The notes under the pieces: model-generated | Told to the model about the DNA's origin: nothing | The model's input: only the letters and a program-made list of their open reading frames with translations | Database searches by the model: none | Assembly (NCBI RefSeq): GCF_001570725.1 | Contig: NZ_BCNV01000001.1 | Location: forward strand, 2,232,001-2,296,000 | Source: Paenibacillus amylolyticus | GTDB lineage: Bacteria > Bacillota > Bacilli > Paenibacillales > Paenibacillaceae | Length of the DNA stretch: 64,000 nucleotides | Direction: 5' to 3' | Program-made: the position numbers and the translations under genes | Shown: positions 7,755 through 17,078 of the stretch, piece by piece | Layout of the letters: each line of letters opens with the position of its first letter | Numbering within the stretch: the first letter of the stretch is position 1

Positions 7755-10219
7755 GCAAAAAAGTACTAATAGTTGGCGGTGTAGCTGGAGGGGCATCTGC
7801 AGCTGCACGTCTTCGCCGTCTGGATGAACATGCCGAAATTATTATCTTTGAGAAGGGACCCTATATCTCATTTGCCAATTGTGGTTTACCTTATTATATA
7901 GGTGGCACAATCGATGATCGAGAGCGTCTGCTGGTGCAGACGCCAAAAGGGATGGCAGATCGCTTTCGTATCGATGTGCGTACAAGAAGTGAGGTCTTAG
8001 CTATTGATTCGCAGAAGCGAGTGGTTAAGATACAATCTCAGGAGCGTGGTGCATATGAAGAAAGCTATGACGAGTTGATATTGTCACCAGGTGCAAAACC
8101 GATCATTCCTGATCTGCCGGGTAAGGACAATCCACTAATTTATACCGTACGAAGTATTCCAGATATTGATCGGATCAAAGACCAGATAAGTTCATCTAAC
8201 AACAAGTCTTCGATCGTCATAGGTGGTGGATTTATTGGCGTGGAAATGGCTGAGAATTTAAAGGAAGCTGGTCTGGATGTAACGCTGATTGAGGGGAATG
8301 CACAAGTGCTCACCCCATATGATCCCGAGTTAGCAGCCGCATTGGCACAGGAAATGGAGAACCACGGTGTGAATCTGCTGTTTTCCAAACGTGTTCAGGG
8401 ATTCCATTCCCTAGAGCAGGGCATAGAGGTTGAACTTGCGGATGGTGATACGCTGACTGCTGACATGGTTATTCTTGCGATAGGCGTAACGCCGGACACC
8501 TATTTTTTGAAAGATAGTGGCGTTTCGCTGGGTGCACGTGGACATATTATCGTAAATGAAGCCTTGGAAAGTAGTGTGCCACATATCTATGCTGTTGGGG
8601 ATGCCATCGAAGTAACGGAAAGCATTCATGGTACGAAGGCAACGATCCCACTTGCCGGACCTGCCAACAAACAAGGCCGTATTGTTGCCGACCGTATCGC
8701 AGGGCTTCATTCTACCTATAAAGGAACACAAGGTACGTCCATTATCAAAGTCTTTGGAATGACCGCAGCCACGACAGGCAGTAATGAGAAAACACTACAA
8801 CGTCTCGGCGTGGAATATCAAACCGTTATCGTACACCCTGCTTCTCATGCATCGTATTATCCGGGTTCGAGCGCAATTACTCTTAAACTGCTGTTTACTC
8901 CGGAAGGTAAAATTTTAGGCGCACAAGCAGTCGGTTATGATGGAGTGGATAAACGAATTGATGACATTGCTGTAGCCATTCATTTTGGAGGACATGTCGG
9001 GGATTTGACAGAGCTTGAACTGAGTTACGCGCCACCTTATTCCTCTGCCAAAGATCCCGTGAATATGGCTGGATATGCAGCAGAGAATATGATCACCGGA
9101 CGTGTTCAGACGTTCACCTATAATCAACTGGCTGATCGTCAGCCGGGGCAGTCGATACTTCTGGATGTTCGCAGTGAAATCGAGCATCAAAATGGTCATA
9201 TTCCGGGTTCACTCTCTATTCCAGTTGATGAGCTTCGTGAGCGGTTAGATGAATTAGAACCATCCAAAGAAATCTGGCTATACTGTCAAGTCGGCTTACG
9301 TGGTTACACAGCTTCGCAAATTTTGCGTCAGTATGGTTTTAGCGTAAAAAACTTGAGTGGTGGTTATAAAACATACCGTCAAGCCCAGTTTAAGCCTGCT
9401 CCATTTACTGCTGCAAAACAAGATCATCATGATCCTGCGGTGGACGTTAAGGAAAAAAAGTCTATTTCCTCTGAGTCTACACAGCCGCAACGTATTGATC
9501 ATGAGTTGAACGTATGCGGATTAAGTTGTCCTGGTCCGCTAATTCAGGTTAAGCAGAAAATGGATCAACTCTCAAACGGAGAAACCCTTCGTGTGAAAGC
9601 TTCCGATCCAGGCTTCTATGAAGATGTCAAAGCATGGGCCACAATGTCGGGTTCCACAATCTTGCAGTTGGAAAGAATGAAAGGCGGTACCATTGAGTCC
9701 GTCATTGCTAAAAATACAGCACAACCCGTATCGGATTCCCCCATCAGCGATCCTGCCAGCACGATGGTTGTCTTCAGTGGCGATCTGGATAAAGCGATCG
9801 CATCACTCATTATTGCAAATGGGGCAGCAGCGAGTGGACGGAAAGTAACCCTGTTTTTCACATTTTGGGGATTGAGTATTATTCGTAAGCCGCAACCGCA
9901 GAAGTTATCCAAAACTATGATCGGCCGTATGTTTGATATGATGTTACCTCGCGGTAGCCAGAAGCTAGGCATGTCCAAAATGAATATGCTCGGAGCAGGC
10001 CCGAAGATGATCCGTGGTTTGATGAAAAAACATCATGTGCCTTCGTTGGAGGAATTAATAGAAAGCGCAATTGCTCAAGGAGTAGAGATCGTTGCCTGCC
10101 AAATGTCCATGGATTTAATGGGAATTCAGCGTGAAGAATTAATAGACCAAGTTAAAATTGGTGGAGTAGGTTACTATCTTGGACAAGCATCACAAGCCAA
10201 TCATAATCTGTTTATTTAA
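7751..10219 (+). CDS. CoA-disulfide reductase / rhodanese / TusA / DsrE four-domain fusion
   Basis: 822 residues. Domains in order: FAD/NAD(P)-dependent CoA-disulfide reductase (about 1-445; GGVAGGASAAARLRR dinucleotide motif, active Cys in SFANCGLPYYIGG, second GxGxxG near residue 157); rhodanese (about 455-550; Cys in YCQVGLRGY); TusA-like sulfur carrier (about 580-650; CGLSCPGPLIQVK); DsrE-like domain (about 670-822; ACQMSMDLMGI). Single-domain relatives reduce CoA persulfide or polysulfide and pass sulfane sulfur between Cys residues, so the fusion looks like a complete persulfide relay in one cytoplasmic protein. It is co-transcribed with the ArsR repressor and followed by a terminator. 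Two-domain reductase-rhodanese fusions are common; four-domain versions are known but less so. Confidence 0.9.
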   Translation: MSKKVLIVGGVAGGASAAARLRRLDEHAEIIIFEKGPYISFANCGLPYYIGGTIDDRERLLVQTPKGMADRFRIDVRTRSEVLAIDSQKRVVKIQSQERGAYEESYDELILSPGAKPIIPDLPGKDNPLIYTVRSIPDIDRIKDQISSSNNKSSIVIGGGFIGVEMAENLKEAGLDVTLIEGNAQVLTPYDPELAAALAQEMENHGVNLLFSKRVQGFHSLEQGIEVELADGDTLTADMVILAIGVTPDTYFLKDSGVSLGARGHIIVNEALESSVPHIYAVGDAIEVTESIHGTKATIPLAGPANKQGRIVADRIAGLHSTYKGTQGTSIIKVFGMTAATTGSNEKTLQRLGVEYQTVIVHPASHASYYPGSSAITLKLLFTPEGKILGAQAVGYDGVDKRIDDIAVAIHFGGHVGDLTELELSYAPPYSSAKDPVNMAGYAAENMITGRVQTFTYNQLADRQPGQSILLDVRSEIEHQNGHIPGSLSIPVDELRERLDELEPSKEIWLYCQVGLRGYTASQILRQYGFSVKNLSGGYKTYRQAQFKPAPFTAAKQDHHDPAVDVKEKKSISSESTQPQRIDHELNVCGLSCPGPLIQVKQKMDQLSNGETLRVKASDPGFYEDVKAWATMSGSTILQLERMKGGTIESVIAKNTAQPVSDSPISDPASTMVVFSGDLDKAIASLIIANGAAASGRKVTLFFTFWGLSIIRKPQPQKLSKTMIGRMFDMMLPRGSQKLGMSKMNMLGAGPKMIRGLMKKHHVPSLEELIESAIAQGVEIVACQMSMDLMGIQREELIDQVKIGGVGYYLGQASQANHNLFI

Positions 10220-10264
10220 AAAAATTAGTAATACTGAGTAGAATAACTGAATGAGTACCGAGAG

Positions 10265-10290
10265 GATGCCACGATGAGTGGCATTTTTTT
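10265..10290 (+). terminator. Terminator after the persulfide operon
   Basis: ATGCCAC-GATGA-GTGGCAT stem-loop with seven T. An almost identical copy occurs at 12773-12798 as part of a larger duplication. Confidence 0.85.
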
Positions 10291-10411
10291 GTTCAAGAAA
10301 AATGAACGTTTTATTCAGAAACGGTTCTTTGACTTACCCATAACAGCAACATAGAGTGATGACAAGGACGGTATTTGATTTTAGCTCTAAAAATGAGAAG
10401 CATATACACCC

Positions 10412-10443
10412 TTGACTTTCCCCTGTACGGGAAACTATATACT
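10412..10443 (+). promoter_or_regulatory. MerR-type promoter with operator in the spacer
   Basis: TTGACT (10412-10417) and TATACT (10438-10443) are separated by 20 bases, the over-long spacer typical of MerR-controlled promoters. The dyad TTTCCC-CTGTAC-GGGAAA (10417-10434) fills the spacer. Confidence 0.7.
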
Positions 10444-10471
10444 CGCATTATGTTAAAAGATTGGAGATGAT

Positions 10472-11293
10472 ATGTTGTTCAAAATCAGTGCGTTTTCCAG
10501 GTTAAGTAGGGTCTCATTAAAAACACTGCGTTATTATGACCAAATTGGCATACTTAAGCCGAGAAAGGTAGATCACGATACGGGTTACCGTTACTATTCA
10601 GCAGATCAGCTTCTCGAGCTCAACCGAATCTTCATTTATAAAGAATTGGGGTTCACGTTGCCACAAATCACACAGCTGCTTCAGGAACATATTACATTGG
10701 AGAATATTCAAGGCATGTTTAAGCTAAAAAGAAGCGAAATTCAGCAGATTATCGATACAGAACAAGCCAAACTCGTCCGGATTGAGGAACGCATGCAGCT
10801 TATAGAGGAAGAGGGGCACGTCGAAACTGGGCAAGAAATTCGAATCAAAGAGGAAGGTGCTCGGCAGTTTCTTTTTCAGACAGGGCGCGGGAGGGAAGAG
10901 GAGATCCCGAGTTTATTTCGTCAGTTTGATCAGTCATTAACAAAAGAAATGCGCCAACTGATCCACGGACCACAGGTTGTTTTGTGGAAAGAAATCGCAG
11001 GACAAGAGGAAGAGTTCGAGTTTGAAATAGGTTATTTCTTAACCTGTGAGCTGCGATCACCTCCCGACCCATTTCAACTGCGGACTCTTCCTGCTGAACC
11101 CATGATGGCCACCATAGCTTATCGTTCCAATGCCACCTTTGCCTGTAAAGCCTGTATTCATCTAGCTACATGGATTGAGAATAATAACTATCAGATCAAG
11201 GAGAACGAAGCTGGTAGGGAACTTTATTTACCCTTATCCCAAGAACAAGCTGCACAATTCATAGAAATACAAATCCCAATACGAAATAAATAA
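10472..11293 (+). CDS. MerR-family regulator with GyrI-like ligand-binding domain
   Basis: 273 residues, GGAGATG ribosome site. The N-terminal MerR DNA-binding domain is unmistakable (FSRLSRVSLKTLRYYDQIGILKPRKVDHDTGYRYYSADQL, residues 6-46), followed by the long dimerisation helix (about 75-118) and an effector domain of BmrR/GyrI type (about 125-273). Such proteins bind hydrophobic cations and activate a drug-export gene by twisting an over-spaced promoter, and exactly such a promoter sits in front. The MFS exporter gene begins 25 bases downstream, so the pair is very likely a regulator-transporter operon. The inducing compound is unknown. Confidence 0.88.
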   Translation: MLFKISAFSRLSRVSLKTLRYYDQIGILKPRKVDHDTGYRYYSADQLLELNRIFIYKELGFTLPQITQLLQEHITLENIQGMFKLKRSEIQQIIDTEQAKLVRIEERMQLIEEEGHVETGQEIRIKEEGARQFLFQTGRGREEEIPSLFRQFDQSLTKEMRQLIHGPQVVLWKEIAGQEEEFEFEIGYFLTCELRSPPDPFQLRTLPAEPMMATIAYRSNATFACKACIHLATWIENNNYQIKENEAGRELYLPLSQEQAAQFIEIQIPIRNK

Positions 11294-11317
11294 CTGAAAA
11301 AGACGGAGTGGAGTAAA

Positions 11318-12472
11318 GTGAAAAATAAATGGATCATATATATCTTGGCATTGGCTGTTTTTCTGATTGGAACCATTGAATACATTATTACGGGAGTCAT
11401 TGAAATGATCGCCACAGACTTGAGCGTATCTACTTCTGAAGTGGGTTTGCTGGTAACTGTGTTTGCTCTAGCAGCGGCCATTATCGCCCCGATTCTCATT
11501 GCAATTACAATAAATATGGATCGCAAGAAGTTATTGTTGTCCACCCTCAGTGTGTTTATAGCCAGCAACGGACTTATGCTTTTAAACCTTTCTTATGAAA
11601 CTTTACTATGGGTGCGAATTATTCAAGGGGCGAGCGGAGGGATCGCTACGGTTATAGCTATGGCCGTATCCACACGACTCGTTGAAAAAGAGAAAAGGGG
11701 CAATGCCATCGGCATCATTTTGATGGGGCTAAGCAGTTCGCTAGTGCTCGGTGTCCCATTGGGCACATTTTTTAGTGAAATGTTTGGATGGAGAGTTCTA
11801 TTTATATTCATTGGATTGTTAAGTGTTCTTCCATTACTTATTATCTACAAAAAGGTTCCGGCAATCAAAGAGGAAGACAAGGTCTCCCTCCGAATGCAGC
11901 TCTCCATTTTAAAAAATCCAAACATTCTGACTGCCTTGCTTATTACCTTATTGTATATCGGCGGCTATTCGACACTGTTCACGTATATTACGCCTTTCTT
12001 ACAAGCTACATCCGCTCTCACCATGACCGAGATAAGCGGTGTTCTGTTTCTCGCGGGAATTTGCAGCTTTGTCGGATCAAAAGTGGGTGGACAATTGGCA
12101 GATGCAAAGGGATCAAAGTTTACAATTTGTCTAGGCCTTCTGTTACAAGGCGTAACTCTTCTTTTGTTCGCTCTAGCTGGAGTTAATCTTATGATGTTAA
12201 TCTTGGTTTTAATGATTTTTATGTTAGCAACGTGGAGCATATCTCCGGCCCAGCAACTATATCTGGTTACACTGGCACCTCGTAATCCCGACATTGCTCT
12301 TAGCGTAAATACGTCGTTTATCCAATTTGGTTTTGCATTGGGATCTGGATTAGGTGGGCTTGTGATCAGTCGTACATCTGTTCTGTATTTAAATTGGTTG
12401 GGGTTTGGAGCTGTAGGAATTGCTTTACTTCTTGCCATCTTACTATTTAAGAAATCGAGAAGCAGGAATTGA
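11318..12472 (+). CDS. MFS multidrug-type exporter (12 TM helices)
   Basis: 384 residues from a GTG start with GGAGTGGAG upstream. Hydrophobic segments fill the length in two six-helix bundles. The signature between TM2 and TM3 (NMDRKKLLL) and the family motif in TM5 ([18 protein letters not shown]) match the drug:H+ antiporter-1 group (AraJ/YdhP-like). It probably expels the compound sensed by the adjacent MerR protein. The last residues (KKSRSRN) run into the arsC relic that starts at 12462, so the native 3' end may have been replaced by recombination at this junction. Confidence 0.88.
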   Translation: MKNKWIIYILALAVFLIGTIEYIITGVIEMIATDLSVSTSEVGLLVTVFALAAAIIAPILIAITINMDRKKLLLSTLSVFIASNGLMLLNLSYETLLWVRIIQGASGGIATVIAMAVSTRLVEKEKRGNAIGIILMGLSSSLVLGVPLGTFFSEMFGWRVLFIFIGLLSVLPLLIIYKKVPAIKEEDKVSLRMQLSILKNPNILTALLITLLYIGGYSTLFTYITPFLQATSALTMTEISGVLFLAGICSFVGSKVGGQLADAKGSKFTICLGLLLQGVTLLLFALAGVNLMMLILVLMIFMLATWSISPAQQLYLVTLAPRNPDIALSVNTSFIQFGFALGSGLGGLVISRTSVLYLNWLGFGAVGIALLLAILLFKKSRSRN

Positions 12473-12729
12473 GGCCCACGGTTTGAATCCAAAAGCGGTT
12501 GATGCCATGAAAGTTGATCTGGATACTTCGACTCAAACTTCCGATATCATTGATTCAGAGTTATTAAACAATGCAGCAGATAAATGTCCAATGACGCCTC
12601 CACATGTACTGGGGATTTGATGATCCTGCCAAAGCGCAAGGGTCAGATGAAGAGAAATGGGCGGTATTCCAAAGGGTTCGTGACCAGATCGGGGAGCGTA
12701 TTAAAACATTTGCTGAAACCGGAAAATAA
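12462..12729 (+). pseudogene. arsC: Decayed arsC (thioredoxin-type arsenate reductase) fragment
   Basis: From 12462 one frame reads [17 protein letters not shown] and on to [17 protein letters not shown] second frame continues [17 protein letters not shown] and on to [18 protein letters not shown] before the stop at 12727. These segments match the C-terminal two-thirds of LMW-phosphatase-like ArsC. The 5' third with the first catalytic Cys is missing. About ten codons around the second Cys (normally between LLNNA and ADKCP) are deleted, and a deletion near 12611 shifts the frame. It cannot make an active enzyme. The relic starts within the final codons of the MFS gene, marking a recombination junction. 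Confidence 0.85.
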
Positions 12730-12764
12730 TACAGACCTGCCTGAGCAGGATATTTGAATGAACA

Positions 12765-13150
12765 CGAAGAGGATGCCACGATGAGTGGCATTTTTTTTGT
12801 TGAGAAAAATGAACGTTTCATTCATAAAAGGTTCTTTGACTTGCCCATAACAGCAACATAGAGTGATGACAAGGTAGGTAATTGATTTTAGCTATAAATG
12901 AGAAGCAGATACACCCTTGACTTTCGCCTGTACAGGAGACTATATACTCGCATTATGTTAAAAGATTGGAGATGATATGTTGTTCAAAATCAGTGCGTTT
13001 TCCAGGTTAAGTAGGGTCTCATTAAAAACACTCCGTTATTATGACCAAATTTGCATACTTAAGCCGAGAAAGGTGGATCACGATACAGGTTACCGTTACT
13101 ATTCCGCAGATCAGCTTCTCGAGCTCAACCGAATCTTCATTTATAAAGAC
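12765..13150 (+). repeat. Direct repeat copy 2 (terminator, promoter and 5' end of merR)
   Basis: Second copy of 10258-10645. The operator dyad has drifted: the spacer now reads TTTCGCCTGTACAGGAGA, which loses the outer arms but creates a perfect inner palindrome CCTGTACAGG. Confidence 0.85.
12773..12798 (+). terminator. Duplicated terminator
   Basis: Same TGCCAC-GATGA-GTGGCA stem-loop as at 10265-10290, here followed by eight T. It lies at the start of the second repeat copy. Confidence 0.8.
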
Positions 13151-13222
13151 TGTCAGATTATATCAAAGGGTCGTTTAATCCACAACGGACAGATTTTAAA
13201 GATTACCGGGAATACTCGGTGA
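12977..13222 (+). pseudogene. Truncated duplicate of the MerR regulator
   Basis: 81 codons. Residues 1-58 match the intact regulator at 10472 except for a Gly-to-Cys change in DQICILKPRK; after FIYKD the sequence is unrelated. Only the DNA-binding head could be made, without the dimerisation helix or effector domain, so it is probably non-functional. The promoter in front looks intact, so it may still be transcribed. In another frame the following bases (13150-13259) read LSDYIKGSFNPQRTDFKDYR..., perhaps the end of a different lost gene, which I do not recognise. Confidence 0.8.
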
Positions 13223-13633
13223 CCTTTCTCAAAATATTCTACGGAAAAAGACGCTGTCTAACATAAAAAACAGTTGTCTACTTGTCGGGCTACGGCCTAA
13301 AGGTGGTTTTATTTTACATATAAGGATTTTTACTACATAGTGATGAAGTCCACAATTCAGTCCTCAGTTCAAAAAAAAATGTGTCATACAGCATTTAACA
13401 TGGTATCCAGACACAAGTGAAACTTTTTATCAATTGAGAAAAAGAGGTTAGCTTTTGGGAGGACTGCACTACACCAGAGCTTCTCTATTTCCAAACCAAT
13501 GTTGCAGAACAATAGGAAATATAATTTGAAGTATAAAATATTTCTATTATAGTAAAAAAATATTACACAATTATAAAACGTTTTCTGTAACCATTGTGGA
13601 ATTTTTACCGTCCTGTTACACATCGGAAGGGTA
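13223..13633. other. Gene-poor junction between chromosome and phage DNA
   Basis: About 400 AT-rich bases without a credible gene. The first 40 bases continue the unidentified coding remnant noted above. The change from host-like to phage-like gene order falls here or slightly downstream. No tRNA end or recognisable attachment core is visible; the matching right-hand repeat would lie outside the window. Confidence 0.4.
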
Positions 13634-13663
13634 TTGACATTACGCAATTGGGCGAAATATAAT
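13634..13663 (+). promoter_or_regulatory. Consensus sigma-A promoter at the left end of the phage region
   Basis: TTGACA (13634-13639), 18 bases, TATAAT (13658-13663). Both hexamers are perfect, so the host polymerase should read it. It probably drives the small ORF and the XRE regulator that follow. Confidence 0.75.
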
Positions 13664-13752
13664 AATTATTAGTTATGATATTATGAAATAATTCATAAGA
13701 ATATATAAATTTTACTAAGCGGAAGGGTGACTTATTTTCCAAAGATAAAGTA

Positions 13753-13971
13753 TTGTTCTTTCCTACAACAGCAGGCCTCAATCAAAGTTCGATTTCTTTT
13801 AGTGAAGAAACACTTAAGGAAGAAGCTAAATTAGCTATCATAGGTACACCTGAATTAAGAACTTTTTTAGTATGGTTAGGTTCAGCACTCAGACTGACTA
13901 AGCGATTCGGTTTCCATAGCATAGAAGTAAATGAGTATCGACGAGAATGTAAAAATATATGCACTTTTTAG
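13753..13971 (+). CDS. Small hypothetical protein before the XRE regulator
   Basis: 72 residues from TTG at 13753. The start is uncertain: the only strong ribosome site (GGAAGGGTGA, 13721-13730) is 22 bases away with no in-frame start near it. Sequence such as FSEETLKEEAKLAIIGTPELRTFLVWLGSALRL is charged and helical, with a DNA-binding-like feel but no recognised domain. It ends 13 bases before the XRE gene, whose ribosome site overlaps its tail, so the two are probably co-transcribed from the promoter at 13634. Confidence 0.45.
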   Translation: MFFPTTAGLNQSSISFSEETLKEEAKLAIIGTPELRTFLVWLGSALRLTKRFGFHSIEVNEYRRECKNICTF

Positions 13972-13984
13972 GAGATGATTCATT

Positions 13985-14269
13985 TTGGCAAGAATACCAC
14001 TACCGTACAAGACTGAAAACAACCTAACTGAACTATTGATAATGGAGCAAGCAAGAAGAGCAACTGTAACTCGTGGAACTGCCCGTCCATCTCTTAAAGA
14101 ACTTGAGGAAGAATTAGCTACATACTGTAATGTCACGCAGGACACAATCAACCTACTAAGACGTAATAAGCATCAGCCATCGCTTCCGGTAGCAATCAAA
14201 GTATGTGAGTATCTACAAGTTCAAGTAGATGAAGTATTCAAACTTATAGTCAATCCCGATTTCAAATAG
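13985..14269 (+). CDS. XRE/Cro-like helix-turn-helix regulator
   Basis: 94 residues from a TTG start with AGGAGATGA 7 bases upstream. Residues about 38-85 (LKELEEELATYCNVTQDTINLLRRNKHQPSLPVAIKVCEYLQVQVDEVFKL) have the layout of an XRE-type helix-turn-helix: recognition helix at TQDTINLLRRN, then the usual conserved tail SLPVAIKVCEYLQV-VDEVF. It is the first clear regulator of the phage region and probably controls early or lysogenic expression. It follows the small ORF at 13753 in one likely transcript. A weak GGCGG-type hairpin plus six T (14269-14302) may end it. Confidence 0.75.
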   Translation: MARIPLPYKTENNLTELLIMEQARRATVTRGTARPSLKELEEELATYCNVTQDTINLLRRNKHQPSLPVAIKVCEYLQVQVDEVFKLIVNPDFK

Positions 14270-14302
14270 GGCGGATAGGGTGACAATCCTGCTGCCTTTT
14301 TT

Positions 14303-15945
14303 GCTATAAATAGGCATTAGTATTACTTGAAGTAATAAGTTAAAGCAAACATGAAGAGATTCTTATTGAAATGAAATTTAATATAACTTAAATCATTGAA
14401 GAAGTTTCAAGGTTTACGTTCACTCAGAAGAAGTCAGAATATTTCGTAGGCGTTACATTGATAACTACGTGCTGCAAACATATTTGAACGGAATCACATG
14501 TGCTAAAATCTACAAGTTCACATGTGACGAGGAAGCACAATCAGGTCCGTATGCTAAGTAGTCCAAAATGATGATTCTAGAATTTTTCAGTGGAATTGAT
14601 CAACATATGATTTTCTATAATCACTATTAAGTTGAACTACATACGATTTATTAACTTCAATTAATTTTTTCGACTTTAGTATAGGCTTCTTTCGGTTATA
14701 AATGGTAACTATTTATTTTCAAAACTGACCTCGGTACTCTATCCTCATCGAATTGTTTGATTTACGTTGTGGCCGTCTACGTTTATCCTAGTGGAACAAA
14801 GAGGTGCTCAGATCCATCCGTTTATTTAAAATAAACCGTCCATAGAGTTGTCGCCTAGCAATTTCCTCGACAAAACATGATGATTTAGGCAAATGTTTAA
14901 AGTAGCAGCCCATGGTCATTTATTTGACTAAGTTCGTAGTTCACAATCTTATATTAAAGGCTCCCGAACGTGTTTTTAATTCGAAGTTTCTTACGCATGG
15001 TGACTTGAAGACCAAGATTTTGAACCAAATGCATTACCCTCATATCCTATATTAAGCCACAAGAGTAGTGAATTTTCAGGTATCTATACTCCCCCCTTAG
15101 TAGTTTCCACACAATGTAAAAAAATTCTCGTCTCCACATCTCGATCTATCTTTTTCCGATTCGAATTTGAGTTTTTCTGAAAAAAAAGCCCTTGAGATAC
15201 ATCTCTTAAACCCTGGTATTTTATTCACGGTTCCCACCTAATTAGCTGTTAAAGCCACAATTTGTTTTAGCTTAAACGGGCAACTTTTATTAAACATAGA
15301 ACGACCATTTAAAATTGAAGGGGGCATCGACTCTGGTTTAGAGCGTCTAATAGAAATGAAGATGTTAAATGCTAGTGATTTGAATAGATTAGCTACATTT
15401 ACAGGAGAAAAGAAATAAAGATGATAGTTAAGAAGCCCCCAACAGGCTGTAACTTCTACCACTGTGGCTATTATTCTTGTTGATTGATAAGAACACTGGA
15501 CAACGCTCTACATACTCTTATTCGTATTTCGTACCTAAGGTTATACTGGAGTTTTAGGTGAAAAAGCTACTTGGAAAATTTGATGCAACTTGCCAGAACT
15601 TGAAAACTCAATGAACCCTCTGATTTAAAACAGGAAGCGAAATATGCTTAGGCTGAATTATTCAACCAGATAACGACAGAGTTCTATAAAAGCATTGACC
15701 TCTAAAGTAGGGCTCGGGGAAAGGACTGTGTAGTATTGAATTATGATTGCACGAAGTGCGGAAAGAGAATGAATGATATTTTAGAACATATATTACATCT
15801 CATTCACGAATGCCCTATTAAGGGTTGACTAGTGAAAAAATGAACATTTTATTGATTAATTCACTTAAACTAATGAGTAGAAATTTATTAAATATGATTT
15901 ACAGTAAGACTTATCCTAAGGATAAGTTGGTTGTGCATTTACTTT
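14303..15945. other. 1.6-kb gene-poor stretch with coding relics
   Basis: No intact gene of normal size with a ribosome site is present. Short open stretches look like eroded genes: 14396-14563 (reads VYVHSEEVRIFRRRYIDNYV and on to GPYAK, no start), 15240-15417 (reads FKIEGGIDSGLERL and on to ATFTGEKK, no start) and a possible 30-residue zinc-finger ORF at 15736. A minus-strand hairpin plus T-run near 15180-15210 resembles a terminator. The stretch therefore looks like degraded accessory DNA rather than designed regulatory sequence. Confidence 0.4.
15736..15828 (+). CDS. Possible 30-residue zinc-finger-like ORF or relic
   Basis: TTG start with AAAGGA about 10 bases upstream. The peptide contains CTKCGK and a later IHECPIKG, a Cys2-His/Cys pattern like small zinc fingers. 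It is isolated in a degraded stretch, so it may be the tail of a lost gene. Confidence 0.3.
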   Translation: MNYDCTKCGKRMNDILEHILHLIHECPIKG

Positions 15946-15978
15946 AGCAACTATTTCAGTACTTGCACCGACTATGAG
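15946..15978 (+). promoter_or_regulatory. Candidate phage-class promoter before the replication genes (weak match)
   Basis: AGCAAC (15946-15951), exactly 17 bases, CGACTATG (15969-15976). The downstream element and the spacing match the recurring promoter class; the upstream hexamer matches only partly. It lies 23 bases before the initiator gene. Confidence 0.45.
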
Positions 15979-15998
15979 GTAGGGAGCTGATTTTAACG

Positions 15999-17078
15999 AT
16001 GGTACACAAAGAACCGGTTATATTATCTAAAGAAAGAGAGTGCATTTATCAAGATTCTGGAAATAGAGGGCACATTCAAATACCGAATATGGTCATCTCT
16101 TGTTTAGACTTATCAGACACATCGAAGATAGCATATGGCGTAATATCTAAGTACGTTTGTGAGAATGGCAGAGAAGCATTTCCTGCAGTATCTAGAATAG
16201 CAATGGCTTGCAATTGCACCAAGAAAACCGCCATCAAATATATCAAAGAACTTTGTGACAAAAAATTTATCCTTAAAGATCGAAACGGTAATCGAAAGAC
16301 AAACACCTACTACTTGATGAGTATTGATAAAATAGAGCACTTACATGTGTCGGAGATGTTCTGGCGCGCAGTTAACGAAGTTTACAAGAACGTGGAAGCT
16401 TGCCTTTACGAAGAAGTCTACAAATCCTTCATGAAAATGCTTGAGAAAATAATTGCCGAGGAAATTGTGTTCCGAGAGATTCCGGTCAATGTTGAAACAG
16501 AGAGTTACATAAGGGAGACCCTTTTAAAAGGTATAATGAAGGATGATGATGGCATGTTTAAGTCACTCAATCTTGAGAAGCTGAAACCTAAAATGTACAA
16601 CGAGCCTATTGTAAAGGAAATAAAAGGTAATCATACAAACGGAACTATAAAACATGGAGATATCTTAATGGATTCAAATAGATTTGTTCTTCCTGATGAT
16701 GTTGAAAAATGGAATATGGATAACTTCGTCCAATACTTTTATGAACAGTTCATTAGTTCAACAGGCAGCACTCACGAATCCGCACGTAGTAAGCACCGTG
16801 GAATGTTTAGACGTATAATTGATAAAACTAATGATAATAAAATAATGGTAAAAAAAAGGATACAAGCGTTTTTTCAAATCGGCTATGATAATCAATCGGT
16901 TGAATGGTTCTGTACATCTGGAAGAGCGGTTGAGATAGATCTTTTCATTACCCAAGGAAAGAAACCCTTCTACATTTCAACAAAAGAGAATAAGAGCACC
17001 ACTGAAACTCAATTACAAATAAAGAGTGGTATGACTGCTGACGACTTCCTAAAAAGGATTAAAGGAGGCAAAAAATGA
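15999..17078 (+). CDS. Winged-helix replication initiator-like protein
   Basis: 359 residues; TAGGGAG ribosome site about 12 bases upstream. A winged helix-turn-helix lies at residues about 35-108 (LDLSDTSKIAYGVISKYV, then FPAVSRIAMACNCTKKTAIKYIKELCDKKFI), the arrangement seen in phage and plasmid initiators that replace DnaA. The C-terminal half is charged and lacks a recognised domain. It overlaps the DnaC-like loader by ATGA and is followed by the helicase and primase, so it heads a replication operon. The initiator role is inferred from position and the helix-turn-helix; a DnaD-like or purely regulatory role is possible. Confidence 0.7.
   Translation: MVHKEPVILSKERECIYQDSGNRGHIQIPNMVISCLDLSDTSKIAYGVISKYVCENGREAFPAVSRIAMACNCTKKTAIKYIKELCDKKFILKDRNGNRKTNTYYLMSIDKIEHLHVSEMFWRAVNEVYKNVEACLYEEVYKSFMKMLEKIIAEEIVFREIPVNVETESYIRETLLKGIMKDDDGMFKSLNLEKLKPKMYNEPIVKEIKGNHTNGTIKHGDILMDSNRFVLPDDVEKWNMDNFVQYFYEQFISSTGSTHESARSKHRGMFRRIIDKTNDNKIMVKKRIQAFFQIGYDNQSVEWFCTSGRAVEIDLFITQGKKPFYISTKENKSTTETQLQIKSGMTADDFLKRIKGGKK

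Larger units (their letters stand above)
10258..10645 (+). repeat. Direct repeat copy 1 (terminator, promoter and 5' end of merR)
   Basis: This stretch is repeated at about 12765-13150 with only scattered base changes and small indels. It contains the preceding terminator, the MerR promoter/operator and the first 58 codons of the regulator. Homology stops abruptly after the codons for FIYK. Confidence 0.85.

Noticed and set aside
13384-13647. 87-codon minus-strand ORF in the junction region
   Set aside because: AT-rich, Phe/Tyr/Asn-rich composition and no ribosome site; nothing supports coding.
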